31,201 nt of DNA from VMCP01 sp964492925 (GTDB taxonomy: Bacteria > Bacteroidota > Bacteroidia > NS11-12g > UBA955): contig CAZBMF010000020.1 in the NCBI GenBank assembly GCA_964492925.1, positions 1 through 31,201 on the forward strand, read 5' to 3'. Positions 16,681 through 26,704 of the stretch are shown piece after piece (positions within the stretch are counted from its first letter, which is position 1; every line of letters begins with the position of its first letter). The notes beneath the pieces are model-generated. The model made no database searches. It had not been told where the DNA came from and saw nothing but the letters and a program-made list of their open reading frames with translations. The translations under genes were made by a program, and so were the position numbers.

Positions 16681-18883
16681 AGATAAATTTGCCCATAGCG
16701 GTTTCAGTTCCATCTTGGTTGATTCCAAAAACGAAATATACCCCACTGTTTGGTTTTGTGCCGTCCAGTCTCAATCCATTCCAAGTTACTTTTCCTCCAT
16801 TGGCTTTTGTTTTGTAAACCAACTTCGCTTGTGAATCTGTTATGCGTATTTCTGCATTATTGGCTAAACCTTCAATGGTAATCAATCCATCGTATTTTGG
16901 TGGCACGGGATTCGGATAAACAATGATTTCACCAAAACTCTCATTGGCCGTTTTTGCATCGTTTCGATAAGATACAATGCCTTTTGCAGTTCCAATGAAT
17001 ATTTCTCCAGTTTCATCAATTTGTCCCAAACAAATAATGCGATTTCCCGACAGAGGACTATTTTCTTCAGTGAAGTGTTTAATCACTTTTTGACCATATT
17101 CGTCTATGGCAAATAAACCATTGGTTGTGGCCATCCATTTTCGATTCCCTCCATCTACTAGGATATCGTTAATGGTTTCTTCCCCCATTAAATATCCAGT
17201 TGATCCATCTTGTTCAATGATAAATCGATCAACTTTTGGGTTTTTAAAGATATTGGAAGAACCAGTGTAAACGTTTAAACCTTGTAAGGTGCCTATCCAA
17301 ACATAACCATTTTTATCGGCTGCAATCGACAATACTTCGTTGCTAATCAGACCATTGCTGCTATTAATGGCAACAATTTTATCATCAAAATTATTGGTGA
17401 TGTTGCCCTCATCAAAAACAATAATCCCAGACGGTGTTTTAATCCATTTTCTATCATTTGCGTCAATGCAAATTCCGGTGATATCAGTGGTGTTTATATT
17501 AAAACTATACCAAGTATTGGATTTTGTTAAACATAAAAGCGCACGACTATTTCCGTAATTACCAATCCATAAATTACCTTTTGAATCTTCCGCCATACCA
17601 CCAATGCGAATGAAATTTACCACATCAGCTCTTACCAAAGGCGAATTTGTTTCATCAATTAGATCTACAATTTCTTTTCCTTTTAAAACAAGAATTCCTT
17701 GAGTATGTGATCCAATATAATAAAGGTTGTTGGCTTTTCGATGACACACAAAAGTGAAATCATACATGTTGTTCTTTTTTGGCGACTCTGGGTTCGATGT
17801 CCATTCATTGTTGTTATAGATATAGAAACCTGATGTATTGAATCCATTACCAAAAGTATTCGAAACACCTCCACCAGAGCAAATTAACTGACTGCCTGAT
17901 TTCGACATAGCAAAAACAGAAGGGGAAGATGGTCCGTTTGGCATGAAGGCATAGTTGGGATTGTCATTTTTAATAACACCAGGGCCATAACCGGTACAAA
18001 ACCAATAAATTCCATCTGGAAATTGCGTAGCGGCAACCACAACATTTACAAAGGTTTTAGTGAGTCCAGTTGGTGAATAATTGAGAATATTCCCTTGCTG
18101 AACAATGTGTAATCCTTTGTCGTTGGAAAATATCCTCGGGGTGAATGTTTTTTGAGTGGTTAATGGAATTTCTAAACCATTTTTGTAGGTATATACAATG
18201 CTATCTTGTAAAAAATACAGGTCATTGTTGTAGGTGCATAATTGGGTGCATGATTTTTTAGATGAGCAATAATTCCATTGGTTAAAGTCATTTAAGTTTA
18301 CTATTGAACTCCATTTTGCGGAAAGAATTCCGTCTATGGAACTTACAAAGACTGAGTCATTTAAAACTGCACTTGATAAAATTCTAATTGAAGAACCATT
18401 TTTCCCGATGGAAGTATAACTGTCTTTTATTTCATATTGCTTAATATTTACTACCAACAATCCAAAATTGGTAGAAACTAGTGCATCGTTTTGGTTGAAG
18501 GAAACATGATTGATTCTCTTGTCGCCTTGAAGAGGTTTGTTATAAAATCCAGGAATATTGACAATTTTTTGATCATTGATTAAGAGGTCAATATTTCCAT
18601 CAATATACCCAATGAAGAGGGTTTGAAGTTTTGAGTTATAGGCTAAATGGGTAATTTCAGCGGCATGGAAACCATCTTCTTTCAACAATTTTTTCATTTC
18701 ACCATTGTTGGAGGTTCTCCAGAAACCTTGTTCACTAGAGGCATAAACAAACCTATTAGATGCTTCACACAAAACTGCAAACTGGTAGCTGTAATGTGTT
18801 CTCCAATTTCCAGTTGGAATTAATTGTGCTTTTAGATGAAAAAAAGTACAAACTGTAAATAGTAAACTAAATAATTTGCGCAT
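16670..18883 (-). CDS. porZ: PorZ-like T9SS surface protein (propeller plus C-terminal sorting domain)
   Basis: PorZ belongs to the T9SS attachment complex on the cell surface, where cargo sorting domains are removed and cargo is joined to a lipid or sugar anchor. It is 737 aa, close to the family length. A signal peptide covers residues 1-19 (ending HLKAQ). The PorZ N-terminal domain begins at TGNWRTHYSYQFAVLCEASN. Two beta-propeller regions follow, the second with two-component-regulator-propeller repeats such as DSKGNLWIGNYG and DKNGYVWIGTLQGL. A T9SS type A sorting domain runs from about 655 to the end (VYPNPVPPKYDG ... SGVYFVFGIN ... MGKFIFIK). It starts 7 nt after sprA stops, so the two are co-transcribed. 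Assignment rests on the domain order and the sprA neighbourhood. Confidence 0.85.
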   Translation of the reverse strand: MRKLFSLLFTVCTFFHLKAQLIPTGNWRTHYSYQFAVLCEASNRFVYASSEQGFWRTSNNGEMKKLLKEDGFHAAEITHLAYNSKLQTLFIGYIDGNIDLLINDQKIVNIPGFYNKPLQGDKRINHVSFNQNDALVSTNFGLLVVNIKQYEIKDSYTSIGKNGSSIRILSSAVLNDSVFVSSIDGILSAKWSSIVNLNDFNQWNYCSSKKSCTQLCTYNNDLYFLQDSIVYTYKNGLEIPLTTQKTFTPRIFSNDKGLHIVQQGNILNYSPTGLTKTFVNVVVAATQFPDGIYWFCTGYGPGVIKNDNPNYAFMPNGPSSPSVFAMSKSGSQLICSGGGVSNTFGNGFNTSGFYIYNNNEWTSNPESPKKNNMYDFTFVCHRKANNLYYIGSHTQGILVLKGKEIVDLIDETNSPLVRADVVNFIRIGGMAEDSKGNLWIGNYGNSRALLCLTKSNTWYSFNINTTDITGICIDANDRKWIKTPSGIIVFDEGNITNNFDDKIVAINSSNGLISNEVLSIAADKNGYVWIGTLQGLNVYTGSSNIFKNPKVDRFIIEQDGSTGYLMGEETINDILVDGGNRKWMATTNGLFAIDEYGQKVIKHFTEENSPLSGNRIICLGQIDETGEIFIGTAKGIVSYRNDAKTANESFGEIIVYPNPVPPKYDGLITIEGLANNAEIRITDSQAKLVYKTKANGGKVTWNGLRLDGTKPNSGVYFVFGINQDGTETAMGKFIFIK

Positions 18884-18890
18884 GAGAAAA

Positions 18891-21800
18891 TTAATTGAAT
18901 GTGTATCTCAATTCAATTCCAAAATCAGTCAATGAAGTGTAAAATTGAGTTGCGATTTTGGGATCCATGATTACCCTGTTATATCTCAAAGCAAAATTAA
19001 CTTTCTGATTGATTTGATAGGTAACAGATGGCGTAATACGAATGTTTTGCATGCCGGCAGTATAACGGTTTACATTCACATCAATTTTTCTGATGATGGT
19101 AACATTATCATTGATGCTTACTGCCAAATCAAATCTGAAGTCATTAGGTAAATAGATTTTTCTACCTCTTCGTTTAAATGGTAATGTAAGTCCTGTTACA
19201 CGGTAACCAGCTGTCATTTGGAATTCATTTTGTCTCATTTCGGTAAGATTGAAACTTGCCGCAAATAATTTCAAAATTCTAGATCTTTTGTATTCAAAAC
19301 CTAATGTCCAATTATTTTTGGTTGTTATGTTCACTCCAATTAACGGCATAAATCCTTCACTAATTGTTACATTGGCAATTTGATATTTTGGTGTCAAATC
19401 TACACCTGCACTTGGTGTTTCATTTTCTTGATATTTTAAATTTCGCGTATAATCACCAACAGAGTATTTCCCATTGTAGGCATGTTTGAAATTGATATTT
19501 GTGAAAATTTTCGACAACGCTTTGATTTTAGTTAGTCCATTGTAATTGATGTTCCAGTTTGGAAGTGGAATCGTTGGGAAACCTTTTAGGTTAGAAATAC
19601 TTGTAGTTCCAACATCTAAACCACTATAGGTAGAGTAGAATGAACCAATCAATACATCTTGCGAGTTTTTACTGAATCCAACAGGGAATTTGGTTGTTGG
19701 GTCAATTTGGAAATAGCCCAATTTATCGGTTTGTAATCGCGAAGCAATTGTATATCGGTTGCTAATGAAATCATCAAAATTTTGGTTTGGATGGTTTTCA
19801 TTTTCGTTTCTATCTTGAACAAAGTGATTTCCATAGAACCAACCAGTGATACTAAAGGTACCATTTTCAGTTAACCCTTGATCCATCCATTGGAAACCAT
19901 CGTATTTGAAAATTGATTGAGTTCCGCGAGTTTCTGATCTAGAAAAATCCATTCTAATTCTGAAGTCCTTAATAGGCTCAATGGTAACACTTCCTGAAAT
20001 GTTTTGTGTGAAATTATTCTTAAAGAAATTGGCTTGTCGAATATCATTTTTTAGAGCACCCTGTTCTGCTAGTTGGAATCTTAAATTTTGATTTTGTAGC
20101 CCTAAAACAAACCCCAAACCGGGTTGCAAATGTTTGAAATTTTGCCCGAAATAATCTGGACGGTATGCAAATCCAGGTAATTCTGTGCCCTCTTTTCTTT
20201 GAATATTCAAACTGGCATTTTTAAACATGGTAATAAAATTACCCACCGCCATGATAACGGGATTAACTTTTGGTTTGTCGTCTTTTCCTTTTTCTATGGC
20301 ACTTTCAAATTTCGGACCTTCTTCAGTTGGGGCGGATTTTCCCTTGTCATTTCCTTTGCCTTTAGATTTTGATTTAGGCTTGTTGTAATCTTTTAACCAA
20401 GGAATCATGGTATACAACTGGGTGAAATTGAATTGTGTTGTGATGTTAATGTCTTGACTATTTTGAATTCTATTCCCAAGGGTAGTGAATGCCGGAGGGG
20501 CTTGATTCCATTCATAACTACCAATATAAGCGGCAGAACTGGATATCCATTTTAGGAATCCTATTTTGCTGAAAGGAAGGGTATAGGTAACATTGGTTGT
20601 TTGATAAAATTTTGAAATTCTACCAAACCCTGCAAATTCTTGATAGATAGAATCTTGTTTTTCCTTACTATCAATTCTACCATATGGTTCTTGAATACGT
20701 GCTGCTACATTTGCCATGTAAGAAATTGTTATTGAGTTGGTTAATGGCAAAGTGGCATTGAAATTTCGTGTAAGCGTGAAGTTTTTATCGTAGAATCTCG
20801 GATTAACTTGCTTGAATGAGTTGTTGTTTCTAGATTGTGATTCGCTATACAATCGGTTTAATTGCATTTGCGAACTGAAAGAACTAGGAATCAAATTAAA
20901 ATTGAAATCACGAATTAACGCAAGATAATTGGATTTGAAAATTTTTGAGAAAGGACGTATAAACTTGGTTGTAAATGCATAGTTATAGCCCAATGTTATT
21001 TGTGTGGTTTTATAAAATTGCTCCTCAATTTGTTGGTTACGGCGGTAATTGTTTTGATAGCTATAACTGGCATTGAAGTTTGAGATACCCCAAGGTTTTG
21101 GCTTTTTACTTCCACCGCTTGCTACTTTAAAGTTGCTGATATTGAAACTGTATAAAGAGCTATAATCTTCTGCTGCTAATCTTGCTTTATCGCGTGCTTC
21201 TGTATTGGCGATGCTCGATAAAAATTGTTCCAATTCTACATCTGGATTTAGTGGATTAAATTTAGGCCGGATGAAATTCTCAGACCAACCAATATACATA
21301 GGAATTGTTACCCCCATTTTTGCTGGGAAGAATTTTCCAAGCTCCAAATTACTGGCAATGTCGTAATTGAAATTATTCGTTAAACTTCTGTCGTTTAATT
21401 TTTTATCTACGTCTCCAAATCCTATGGTTCTAATGGAGCCTGCCATGTTTAATTGTCCAAAGTCAGCCAATTGAGTTTGCACATTTGCCAAAGCCGCCCA
21501 ACCACCACTGTTGGCTATTTCTTTTACCCTGAGTTCATTGGCCCAAATTTCAAAGCAAGCCGGGAGATTGGATTTGTTTTTCAAACCAATCATCATCACC
21601 TTTACGTTGCTTAAATCTGGTAGCCCCATCACTGAAATTTTACCGTTGTTGTATCCCCCAATATAAGGAGCGGTCATAGGCCAATTGGCATTTTGGCGGG
21701 CAATTTTGAGTTCAATTAATTTTTGAAATTCTAAATCAATGAAGTTTTGATCTGGCCATACCAATTTATCGCTGTTTGGTGAATTGCCATTTACAAATCC

Positions 21801-24800
21801 ACGTGTTAGGGCTAACGGAATTTCGTATTCGTAATAGTTGTTTGTTAAATCTGTTCCGAAACGAATGAAAGCAGAAACTTCTCCATCGGCAATTGCGCTT
21901 CCCCCGCTTTCTTCAGCATGAAGAAACATTTGTAAACGTTTATAATTTCGGATATCAAAATTTGCAGTTTTAAAAGCGCCTCTGGCATCGCCGGGCTTTA
22001 GATCACAAACTTGTAATGATAAAGATTGTTCATTTTCTAAAACAGTACCCAAACTGGCCATGTTTTGAACCCTTTCAACCCCTGGAGGTGTAACATAAGA
22101 TACTGGAGCTCTCTTGCCATTCTCTTCTAAATTTACTGTACTAACAACAAATTTGGTTCCATCGTTTGGATCTGTAGGTACAATTGCACCTGGATTTTTT
22201 AACGAATTGGTATATCTTCTCCAATCTGCACGAACCAAATTGATATAACCCATTCTCAACACCGCCTCATCATTAAACCCAGTAAGAACCATTCTCATGA
22301 ATCTTATACTTTTGAAATCGGAGATATTGCCCACCGCTTTTTCGAATTGACGAATAGGAATTTTAAACTGATACCATTTTATGGCTTGGTCAGAACCATT
22401 TCTAAGGTTTACGGTATTGTTTACAATGTCGGCAACGTAGTTCTTGCCCATTTGTAATTCAGAAGCGCTAATTTTTATGCGGTATTGGTAATAATCCTCA
22501 CTCTGATTCATGGTAAAATCACGGTTGATGTCTTCAAAATCAGGATTAGGAGATGAAGATTTTGGCATATCCGCGTATTGACCAGTGAATTTATCAGGAT
22601 TTGAATTTCCTTCCATCCCTTGGAAACGAGAATATCGTTTTACAATGTCAGCATCTGTTGTAGTGTAGTCATTTTCAAGATAATGCGTGAAATTGTCATT
22701 CGATGGATCCTTTACTGCATCTTGATAATAAGGAGACCCTGCTCCAAAATTGGCTTCAATTTTTTTCAAGAATGACGTGTCGTAAAATACTTTTTCTTCC
22801 GCATCTGCAAGCCCATCTAAACCTAAATCTTGGGTTTTTAAGGTTGTTGGGTTATTGTCGAAGGCAAAATTAATTTGAGGACTTGTGGGAATGATACCAA
22901 AAGCAGAAGTATCTGTTGAATTCACTGTGGATGAGGACGTAGGAAGTCCATTTTCAAATGATTTTCTGCGATCTGGTAAGATATCTTCACTCACGTTTCC
23001 GAAATGCAGCAATAATTCACCATTTAGATTTGGATTTTTAATCAATGGATCCATCATCCAAATTTCTACATAGTCAATATTCGCCGCTTCAAAATCATTT
23101 TGATCAACCCTTCTCATAATTCCAGCCCAGCTGTTGGTAGGATTTAACAATCTACCATTTGCATCAATCAAAGATGGATCATAATTGAAATTGTATAGAC
23201 CTCTTTCTCTCGGATTAAATGACAGATCTAAAGTAGGTAATATAGTTGGTGTACCTTGAGGAAAATTTCTTTGTGGAAATACTTCACGTTGATCAATTTG
23301 ACGCATGTACGGATCACTCAAAATTTCATCAATTCTATTTTGAATGTTCGTAGGCATATCAGCATCTCTGTAAAACAATTGATCAATGGTATAGAAACTC
23401 AATTTTGCGTGTTTACTTAACCAAGATTTTTTATCACCCAACTTGGTTTCCGGAAATAAATCTGGTTGTTTTTGAGGGATAGAAGCCACTACCCAGTTGT
23501 TTACAACTTTGAAATCATTTGGTAACTCAGCATTTTCAAAATCCTCAAGATTTGATACCCCGCGCTGATCACCTTGTGATGCGAAATTGTGGGGAAATAC
23601 TTGAGCAAATTCAGCATAAGCTGTGATGTTAGAAATTTCTTTAGTTTCTATAAAAGGAAGTTTATCAACCAATTTAGTGATAAATCTCGACTTAGAAGAA
23701 TAAGCAAAATCAGCACCAATAATTGTGTTTAATAATGGTTCTTCATTAAAGTTGGTTTTTGTGGTGAGTGGTCTTTCATACATGTGCAAGATGGTTCCAC
23801 CAAACATCATGTTTTTAGAATATTTATGTTCAACCCTGGCGCCTAAAAGCGTCTTTTGTTGTATATTGAAGAAACTTTGTCCATCTGCACTCGCCCTGAT
23901 TTCAGCCCCTCCCTGTAATAATCCTTGGTTGATGATTCTCACACGACCCATGGCGTAATCCACTTCATAATCCATTCCTTCTTGCAATGGTCTGCCATTG
24001 GCGGTAACCCTTACAGAACCTCTTTGTAAATTGGTAGTCCCTAAAAATAACTCAGCGCCATTGGAGCTTTTATAACTTCCCTGTATGAAGAACTTGTTGT
24101 GCTTCACATCTTGGGCGGCTAAAAACTTTGTTGAGTCATATAATGCATCAAAACAATAAAAATCAGCCAAATCAGATCGGTTTTCAAACCTGCTTCGCAA
24201 GAAGTCACCGAATGGTTCAACTACCGGAAATATGATTCGAGCAAACTGAGTTTGCACCGTAAGCCCTTCAATCGCATCAAAAACGCCATCAGGTTTTGCT
24301 TCTTGTTGTCGGTTCAGTTTATCTAAACCAAAAACCTTGATAAGTGGTTGAGCTCCTTTTAAATAGGGGAGATCTGCTGTTCCAATTGGCAAATATCCAT
24401 AATCGGCACCACTGGTATCATCGGCATAAATTACATTGAGTTTGAAATCTTCTAAAGTGAGGGAATATGTATTCAAACTATAAATATTTTTCATCATCAA
24501 ACGCCACATAGGGAGTCTGGTTCTGATGGTATTTCCCTTCAACATTTTTAAATAAAGCAATTTTTGATCACCCGGAGGGATGTCTCTCGAAAACTCACCC
24601 ACCTGATAAGTTACACCGTTGTAAGTGTATTCAAATGCAACCGCTAAAATTTCATCATTGTTTAATGGCTGGTTCAATGAAATAAATCCTAATTGACTAT
24701 TTACAGTGAATTCATTTGATTGTAATTGACGCGCATAATTGAGTAGGTCAAAGTCTACCGACTGCTCAAAATTCGGGTAAATTTGATAGACTCTATCGAT

Positions 24801-26024
24801 TGCTGTACCTAAACGTCTTGCTTGATCATCATTTTGAATAGAAGAATATAGGGTGTTGGCAGCATTATCTGCAGCTTTTGTTGGGCTTCCCCCAAGATTG
24901 CTTCTGTATGGATTGGCTTCTCCTAAATCTTGGAAAACCATGATATCCCTTGGTGTTTCTACATTGGCATTTCTGTTTGTAATCCAAGCCTCTACTCGGT
25001 TAATTACCACGCCACTTGCCACAATTGGCATATTTTCTAATGCCTTGTTATAATTGTCTCTAAAAAACTGCGACAAGAAGAAATGTTTGTTTTGGTCGTA
25101 ATTGTCGGCGGTTATTTTGAACTCATTCATTTGAGCACCACCTTTTAAAACAGTTTCAGTGCTTTGTCCTTTGTTTTGACTAAATACCGTTTTAATGGTT
25201 GTTTTGCCTAGCTGAAGGCTATTGGCGAATCCAAACAAATTGGGAACAGGTTTAATTAACTGTGTTGGAAGGTTTAAACTCACATTCCCCACTTGAACAT
25301 CTTTCAGAATTCCATCAGGTTTTCCTTTCCAACCTAAATTGGTTTGATTGTCGAAATCGAATTGTGCCTCGGTGTCGTAATTAATGCCCAGTTTTACAAA
25401 CTCACCAATACTACCATTTGCTGCAATCTGAAGTTGCTGGTCAAAAACCGGCACAAAATATAATTGTTGGCGTTTGCTAAAATTAGGATTTCTAATTTCA
25501 TTGATGGTACCCCCGAGTTTGATCATAGCAGAACCACTCAACTGAAAATCAACACCACCGGCTCCAAAAATCTTTGAAATTGCCGGATTGCTTAATTCTG
25601 CATTGATATAATTTGAAATTCCTCCTTTGGATGTAGGGTTGCTATAATCTGTGTTTTGGGTTTTCTTTCGGTAATATTCGCTATTTTTATCCTTTGAAAC
25701 CATTTGGAAATACTCCGTTACGCTCAAGCTTTGTCCTGTAGGGTAGGTGAGAGATCCTAGTTGCTTGAATGATTCATAGCGGTTTGTTTTGGGATTGTAT
25801 TTCCATTCAATTTTCAACGGATCATCCAAATCTATGTTCGAATTGGTTGTGTTGTTTTTATCGTTTCCGTTGGGTTTTGAAATTTTATATTTGATACTGC
25901 TAGTATCAGATTGAGCCCACGCCGAAGTTGTTGCAAAAAGTGCAAAAAATAATGGCAAAATTCTTTGCGAAAATTGCAAAACATTTTTTTGTAAAAATTT
26001 GCTGTAACAGATTTTTTTGATCAT
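18891..26024 (-). CDS. sprA: T9SS outer-membrane translocon SprA (Sov)
   Basis: SprA is the giant 36-stranded beta-barrel through which T9SS cargo crosses the outer membrane; it is also needed for gliding. At 2377 aa it is close to the size of known SprA proteins. The start at 26024 is chosen (MIKKICYSKF...) because the preceding in-frame codon is a GTG. A signal peptide ends near residue 38 (TTSAWAQ). Two regions matching the SprA N-terminal repeat domain lie in the first third, and the remainder is rich in alternating beta-strand sequence. The last residues (IELRYTFN) end in an aromatic-polar pattern typical of an outer-membrane barrel. A lysine-rich insert at about 1879-1921 (plus coordinates about 20262-20388) breaks the barrel pattern and is probably an exposed loop. 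It lies 65 nt after ruvA and 7 nt before porZ. No promoter was recognised in the gap before it. Confidence 0.96.
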   Translation of the reverse strand: MIKKICYSKFLQKNVLQFSQRILPLFFALFATTSAWAQSDTSSIKYKISKPNGNDKNNTTNSNIDLDDPLKIEWKYNPKTNRYESFKQLGSLTYPTGQSLSVTEYFQMVSKDKNSEYYRKKTQNTDYSNPTSKGGISNYINAELSNPAISKIFGAGGVDFQLSGSAMIKLGGTINEIRNPNFSKRQQLYFVPVFDQQLQIAANGSIGEFVKLGINYDTEAQFDFDNQTNLGWKGKPDGILKDVQVGNVSLNLPTQLIKPVPNLFGFANSLQLGKTTIKTVFSQNKGQSTETVLKGGAQMNEFKITADNYDQNKHFFLSQFFRDNYNKALENMPIVASGVVINRVEAWITNRNANVETPRDIMVFQDLGEANPYRSNLGGSPTKAADNAANTLYSSIQNDDQARRLGTAIDRVYQIYPNFEQSVDFDLLNYARQLQSNEFTVNSQLGFISLNQPLNNDEILAVAFEYTYNGVTYQVGEFSRDIPPGDQKLLYLKMLKGNTIRTRLPMWRLMMKNIYSLNTYSLTLEDFKLNVIYADDTSGADYGYLPIGTADLPYLKGAQPLIKVFGLDKLNRQQEAKPDGVFDAIEGLTVQTQFARIIFPVVEPFGDFLRSRFENRSDLADFYCFDALYDSTKFLAAQDVKHNKFFIQGSYKSSNGAELFLGTTNLQRGSVRVTANGRPLQEGMDYEVDYAMGRVRIINQGLLQGGAEIRASADGQSFFNIQQKTLLGARVEHKYSKNMMFGGTILHMYERPLTTKTNFNEEPLLNTIIGADFAYSSKSRFITKLVDKLPFIETKEISNITAYAEFAQVFPHNFASQGDQRGVSNLEDFENAELPNDFKVVNNWVVASIPQKQPDLFPETKLGDKKSWLSKHAKLSFYTIDQLFYRDADMPTNIQNRIDEILSDPYMRQIDQREVFPQRNFPQGTPTILPTLDLSFNPRERGLYNFNYDPSLIDANGRLLNPTNSWAGIMRRVDQNDFEAANIDYVEIWMMDPLIKNPNLNGELLLHFGNVSEDILPDRRKSFENGLPTSSSTVNSTDTSAFGIIPTSPQINFAFDNNPTTLKTQDLGLDGLADAEEKVFYDTSFLKKIEANFGAGSPYYQDAVKDPSNDNFTHYLENDYTTTDADIVKRYSRFQGMEGNSNPDKFTGQYADMPKSSSPNPDFEDINRDFTMNQSEDYYQYRIKISASELQMGKNYVADIVNNTVNLRNGSDQAIKWYQFKIPIRQFEKAVGNISDFKSIRFMRMVLTGFNDEAVLRMGYINLVRADWRRYTNSLKNPGAIVPTDPNDGTKFVVSTVNLEENGKRAPVSYVTPPGVERVQNMASLGTVLENEQSLSLQVCDLKPGDARGAFKTANFDIRNYKRLQMFLHAEESGGSAIADGEVSAFIRFGTDLTNNYYEYEIPLALTRGFVNGNSPNSDKLVWPDQNFIDLEFQKLIELKIARQNANWPMTAPYIGGYNNGKISVMGLPDLSNVKVMMIGLKNKSNLPACFEIWANELRVKEIANSGGWAALANVQTQLADFGQLNMAGSIRTIGFGDVDKKLNDRSLTNNFNYDIASNLELGKFFPAKMGVTIPMYIGWSENFIRPKFNPLNPDVELEQFLSSIANTEARDKARLAAEDYSSLYSFNISNFKVASGGSKKPKPWGISNFNASYSYQNNYRRNQQIEEQFYKTTQITLGYNYAFTTKFIRPFSKIFKSNYLALIRDFNFNLIPSSFSSQMQLNRLYSESQSRNNNSFKQVNPRFYDKNFTLTRNFNATLPLTNSITISYMANVAARIQEPYGRIDSKEKQDSIYQEFAGFGRISKFYQTTNVTYTLPFSKIGFLKWISSSAAYIGSYEWNQAPPAFTTLGNRIQNSQDINITTQFNFTQLYTMIPWLKDYNKPKSKSKGKGNDKGKSAPTEEGPKFESAIEKGKDDKPKVNPVIMAVGNFITMFKNASLNIQRKEGTELPGFAYRPDYFGQNFKHLQPGLGFVLGLQNQNLRFQLAEQGALKNDIRQANFFKNNFTQNISGSVTIEPIKDFRIRMDFSRSETRGTQSIFKYDGFQWMDQGLTENGTFSITGWFYGNHFVQDRNENENHPNQNFDDFISNRYTIASRLQTDKLGYFQIDPTTKFPVGFSKNSQDVLIGSFYSTYSGLDVGTTSISNLKGFPTIPLPNWNINYNGLTKIKALSKIFTNINFKHAYNGKYSVGDYTRNLKYQENETPSAGVDLTPKYQIANVTISEGFMPLIGVNITTKNNWTLGFEYKRSRILKLFAASFNLTEMRQNEFQMTAGYRVTGLTLPFKRRGRKIYLPNDFRFDLAVSINDNVTIIRKIDVNVNRYTAGMQNIRITPSVTYQINQKVNFALRYNRVIMDPKIATQFYTSLTDFGIELRYTFN

Positions 26025-26089
26025 CACAAATCGGTTTTCTTTGGTAAAGCTCTAGCTAATAGGCAGTTTTTATGTTACAATCGTGCAAT

Positions 26090-26695
26090 TTACAATATTT
26101 TCAGTGAATTTTTGATTAATTCTTCAACGGTTGCCATGCCTCCAAGTTCTTTACTCACCTTCACTAACGCTTTTTCAGCACTTGCTTTTTGATATCCCAA
26201 AATAGTGAGCGCAGTTAGTGCTTCTGTGATGGCATCTACTTTAGATGGGTCTAACATGGTGCCCAAACCAGATTTTTTGCCACCGGTTAGTTTATCCCTC
26301 AATTCCAAAACAATACGCTGAGCCGTTTTTTCACCAATCCCTTTGATGCTTTTTAACAAACCAACATTGCCATTCAAAATGGTAGATGTGATGGATTCTG
26401 CATCCAAGCTCGATAACATGATTAAGGCAGTGTTGTTTCCAACTCCGCTTACTGAAGTAAGTAAACGAAACATTTGGCGTTCATCGGGATGAGAAAATCC
26501 ATACAATACAATTCCCGTAGGATTTTGATTCTCAACACGAAATGTTTGTTCAATGAATATTCTGGCTTGTTTGCTCCCTTTAACAGCCTCAAATGTGTAT
26601 AGACTTATACTGGCTAAATATCCAACTCCTTGATTGTTAATCACTATATGGGTTGGAGATATTTGTTCAACCGTTCCCTCAATAAATTCGTACAT
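26090..26695 (-). CDS. ruvA: Holliday junction branch migration protein RuvA
   Basis: RuvA binds four-way DNA junctions and recruits the RuvB motor in recombinational repair. It is 201 aa, normal for the family. The OB-fold N-terminal domain spans 1-65. Helix-hairpin-helix motifs are at SVSGVGNNTA (81-90) and IKGIGEKTAQRI (117-128). A linker and the RuvB-binding domain III (about 150-201) follow. It is inserted between gldG (9 nt upstream) and sprA (65 nt downstream) and has no functional link to secretion. To my knowledge ruvA next to sprA is a recurrent arrangement in the phylum. Confidence 0.97.
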   Translation of the reverse strand: MYEFIEGTVEQISPTHIVINNQGVGYLASISLYTFEAVKGSKQARIFIEQTFRVENQNPTGIVLYGFSHPDERQMFRLLTSVSGVGNNTALIMLSSLDAESITSTILNGNVGLLKSIKGIGEKTAQRIVLELRDKLTGGKKSGLGTMLDPSKVDAITEALTALTILGYQKASAEKALVKVSKELGGMATVEELIKNSLKIL

Positions 26696-26704
26696 AAAAA
26701 TTGC

